This document shows, piece after piece, positions 5,228-7,155 of a stretch of 7,155 nucleotides of DNA. Positions within the stretch are counted from its first letter, which is position 1; the number at the start of each line of letters is the position of its first letter. Source of the DNA: Caryophanales bacterium UBA6768 (lineage in GTDB: Bacteria > Bacillota > Bacilli > Bacillales_D > Amphibacillaceae); NCBI GenBank assembly GCA_002453315.1, contig DKGO01000161.1, forward strand, positions 1 to 7,155. Direction: 5' to 3'. The notes under the pieces were generated by a model. That model searched no databases. It saw only the letters and a program-made list of their open reading frames with translations, and was not told the origin of the DNA. The position numbers were made by a program, and so were the translations under genes.

Positions 5228-6568
5228 TTATCGATGTATTTCTTCCTTGCTCGTCTTCTGTTCAATTGCGAACAACTCTTGCAAATAGTCGTTTAGAAAA
5301 ATACCTTTCGGATCAAGCCTTTCACGAACTTGAAGGAAATCTGCTAGTTTTGGATAAAGATTTGCGAGATGATCCTTGCTGACACTATGCATTTTCCCCC
5401 AATGAGGTCGTCCTGCATACTTCTGCATAATCTCTTCCATATCTTTAAAATACTCTTCATACTCCATCCCTTTATACATATGAAAAGCTAAGTAAGCCGA
5501 TTCACGTTTGTAAGATGGGCTAAGCCAAATGTCATCTTCTTTCACGGTCCGACATTCGATTGGAAAATGAACATGATATTGCTTCTCTTCTATTTTATCT
5601 CGCACGTCACGTAACGCTGAAATTAAATGCTCCAAAGGAATACAATATTCAATTTCACGAAAGCGAACGAGTCGAGGTGTCGCAAACAATTGATAACTAT
5701 TGGCTGCAATTGTTGAAGTCCCAATTGTTTTTGCTGATAATTTACTAAAGAATTGACTCGTCCTTGGAAACCATCGACAAAGCTCTGATACGAGATAAAA
5801 AAGATAGTTTTCCAAAATTAAATTTTTAAAATGATAAAAGGTTGTCCGCTGTGGGAACTTATCTGTCTCATTCATTGTTTTAATTTGCACGAGATCAGAA
5901 AAAGGAAAGAGAAAAAATTCAAAATGCTGATTTTCTTGAATTAATGGTGCAAGTTCCTTTTCCAATTGAGAGTAGTCTAGTTTATAGCTTTTAAATTCAT
6001 AGACAGGGCTCCGTACAATTTTAAACGTTACTTTTACAATAATCCCAAAGCTACCTAAAGAAACGAGACTCGCTTTAAAATCGTCTGCATTCTTTTTTTC
6101 CGAAAGGGTCATCACTTCACCTTCCGCATTAACGATGACTAATTCTGTCACTTGAGTCGACAAGTTCCCAAAGCTCAAACCGGTTCCATGGGTTCCAGTT
6201 GATATCGCGCCTGCTACACTTTGAATGTTAATATCTCCGAGGTTTTCTTGTGAATAACCCCGTCTGCCTAATTCTTCGCCTAATTGAGAGAGACGCGTTC
6301 CCGCGTTAACTGTTACAGTCTTGTTCTGTTCATCAAGCTGAACGATCCCTGTTAATCGATCAAGTGACACGAGCCAATCATCCGTCTGGACTAATTTTGT
6401 AAAGGAATGCCCTGCCCCTACAACGCGAATCGTTTTCTGTTGAACTGTAGCCTCTTTTACGATTGCACAAACGTCTGTCACCGAGTCAGGATAAAAAGTT
6501 TTTGCTGGAGTGCTTTCACTCGTATGAGCCCAATTTCGCCACTTTTTCCCTTGGACTGATTTAATCAT
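5228..6568 (-). CDS. FAD-linked alditol / sugar-1,4-lactone oxidase (GULO/ALO/AldO family)
   Basis: A 446-residue flavoprotein of the VAO/PCMH fold, close to the usual 420-450. N-terminal FAD domain: TIRVVGAGHSFT (46-57), where His54 is the position that binds FAD covalently in this family, and GDINIQSVAGAISTGTHGTG (111-130, pyrophosphate contact). C-terminal ALO-type cap: ECR (Glu338, Arg340), HWGK (389-392, Lys392) and RLDPKGIFLNDYL (417-429). Glu-x-Arg and the Lys of HWGK line up with the catalytic set of Streptomyces alditol oxidase, so it should oxidise a polyol or aldonolactone with oxygen, giving peroxide, or with another acceptor. No signal peptide or membrane segment; cytoplasmic. 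Its ATG overlaps the stop of the upstream gene (ATGA, 6565-6568), so the two are translationally coupled. It resembles B. subtilis YitY in type, but I cannot confirm orthology or substrate. Confidence 0.88.
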   Translation of the reverse strand: MIKSVQGKKWRNWAHTSESTPAKTFYPDSVTDVCAIVKEATVQQKTIRVVGAGHSFTKLVQTDDWLVSLDRLTGIVQLDEQNKTVTVNAGTRLSQLGEELGRRGYSQENLGDINIQSVAGAISTGTHGTGLSFGNLSTQVTELVIVNAEGEVMTLSEKKNADDFKASLVSLGSFGIIVKVTFKIVRSPVYEFKSYKLDYSQLEKELAPLIQENQHFEFFLFPFSDLVQIKTMNETDKFPQRTTFYHFKNLILENYLFYLVSELCRWFPRTSQFFSKLSAKTIGTSTIAANSYQLFATPRLVRFREIEYCIPLEHLISALRDVRDKIEEKQYHVHFPIECRTVKEDDIWLSPSYKRESAYLAFHMYKGMEYEEYFKDMEEIMQKYAGRPHWGKMHSVSKDHLANLYPKLADFLQVRERLDPKGIFLNDYLQELFAIEQKTSKEEIHR

Positions 6569-7155
6569 AAAAACGAAACACCTTCCCCTCGATACGTTTT
6601 ATATCGTTTTGTAATCATCGTGTCTCGTAGACAAATGATGTCATTGAACCGCTCACACACTTCCCCCGCTTTTGCATGTCGAAAAATAATTGGGTCACCA
6701 ATTTCTAGATTTTCATTTTCATAATAAACAGGGGTTTGCACTTCACCCGCACCTTCCAAATCTATTAACTTTCCATGAGGTGGGTAGACTAGTTTGGGAA
6801 CTTTATCTTCTCCGTGTGGCCCTGAAGCAATATAGCCCCCGCCATGACACGTATAAATATTTTCCGTTGGTTTACGAACGATAGGAAGTGCGAAATAGAG
6901 TGACGGCTTATAGATAAAGTCTTGATAATAATCAAATAGCGCCGGTGAATAAAAGCCTGAACCAACTGTCACTTCTGTGACGACATCTTCTGTAGCAGTC
7001 GTATGTAAGCTCCCTGTTCCACCACCATTAACGAAAGATAGTGAAAATCCTGCATCTTTTAATGCATCAATCACACTTTTTCTCCTTGCTTCAATTTCTT
7101 TAATTGACCGCCTCTTCATAAAACGAATTAACTTATTTTTCAATTGTTTTGAAGG
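6565..7155 (-). CDS. PLP-dependent D-amino-acid deaminase/aldolase-like protein (alanine racemase N-term fold), partial, N-terminus outside window
   Basis: The frame is open through base 7155, giving 196 residues that end at TGA (6565). Family members are about twice this long, so the N-terminal half with the PLP-binding lysine lies outside. Seen in the fragment: VNGGGTGS (42-49, the glycine-rich phosphate loop of fold-type III D-threonine aldolase/D-serine dehydratase-like enzymes), TVGSGFYSPALFD (63-75), CHGGGYIASGPHG (103-115), and RHAKAGEVCERFND (159-172), where the histidine and possibly the cysteine are at the metal-binding place of the C-terminal domain. The expected role is PLP- and metal-dependent deamination, aldol cleavage or racemisation of a D-amino acid; the substrate is unknown. 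It overlaps the oxidase gene by 4 bp. A TTG at 7143 is an internal codon rather than the likely start: no good Shine-Dalgarno precedes it and the domain would be halved. Confidence 0.82.
   Translation of the reverse strand, partial: PSKQLKNKLIRFMKRRSIKEIEARRKSVIDALKDAGFSLSFVNGGGTGSLHTTATEDVVTEVTVGSGFYSPALFDYYQDFIYKPSLYFALPIVRKPTENIYTCHGGGYIASGPHGEDKVPKLVYPPHGKLIDLEGAGEVQTPVYYENENLEIGDPIIFRHAKAGEVCERFNDIICLRDTMITKRYKTYRGEGVSFL

Noticed and set aside
6565..7143. A complete 192-residue protein starting at TTG 7143
   Set aside because: The frame stays open to the window edge and the domain is only the C-terminal half of a larger family, so it is treated as partial.
1..7155. CRISPR array, tRNA, rRNA, insertion sequence or transposase
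   Set aside because: No regularly spaced repeats beyond the three 13-bp units, no terminal inverted repeats flanking genes, and no RNA-gene or transposase signature noticed.

Overview
The window looks like chromosomal DNA of a low-GC Gram-positive bacterium, most likely one of the Bacillaceae. The evidence is strong AGGAGG-type ribosome binding sites, sigma-A-type promoters, a full-consensus CcpA cre box, a FadR-like operator and short U-tract terminators. This lineage call is inference, not a match to a known genome.

Left block (1-2979, all on the minus strand): a tight run of four genes. In transcription order these are an aconitase/LeuC-type large subunit, a LeuD-type small subunit, a PEP mutase/isocitrate lyase-superfamily C-C lyase, and the start of an extracytoplasmic solute-binding lipoprotein (cut by the window edge, probably TRAP/DctP type). 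Gaps are 28, 14 and 49 nt with no terminator between genes. A two-subunit hydro-lyase followed by an ICL-like lyase has the logic of dimethylmaleate hydratase (DmdAB) plus 2,3-dimethylmalate lyase in Eubacterium barkeri nicotinate fermentation: hydrate an unsaturated diacid, then split the malate-like product. All three enzymes have lost residues that define the classical isocitrate, isopropylmalate or methylisocitrate enzymes but keep the cofactor ligands. The true substrate is therefore open, and this is the most interesting part of the window.

Control region (2980-3258, 279 bp): between this operon and a divergent TetR-family regulator gene. It holds three head-to-tail 13-bp units of the form ATGAC-N4-GTC-N, lying across the best candidate operon promoter and next to the best candidate regulator promoter. 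The simple model is that the TetR protein represses both, with the diacid or its CoA ester as inducer.

Right block (3893-7155, minus strand): tetR converges on a long-chain-type acyl-CoA dehydrogenase gene across a shared bidirectional terminator. The dehydrogenase has its own clear sigma-A promoter overlapped by a cre box, with a FadR-like site at the expected transcription start, so it is probably a fatty-acid degradation gene under carbon catabolite control. Beyond a good terminator lies a translationally coupled pair: a PLP-dependent D-amino-acid deaminase/aldolase-like protein (only its C-terminal half is in the window) and an FAD-linked alditol/aldonolactone oxidase. Their joint role is unknown.

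No rRNA, tRNA, CRISPR array, insertion sequence or phage gene was seen.
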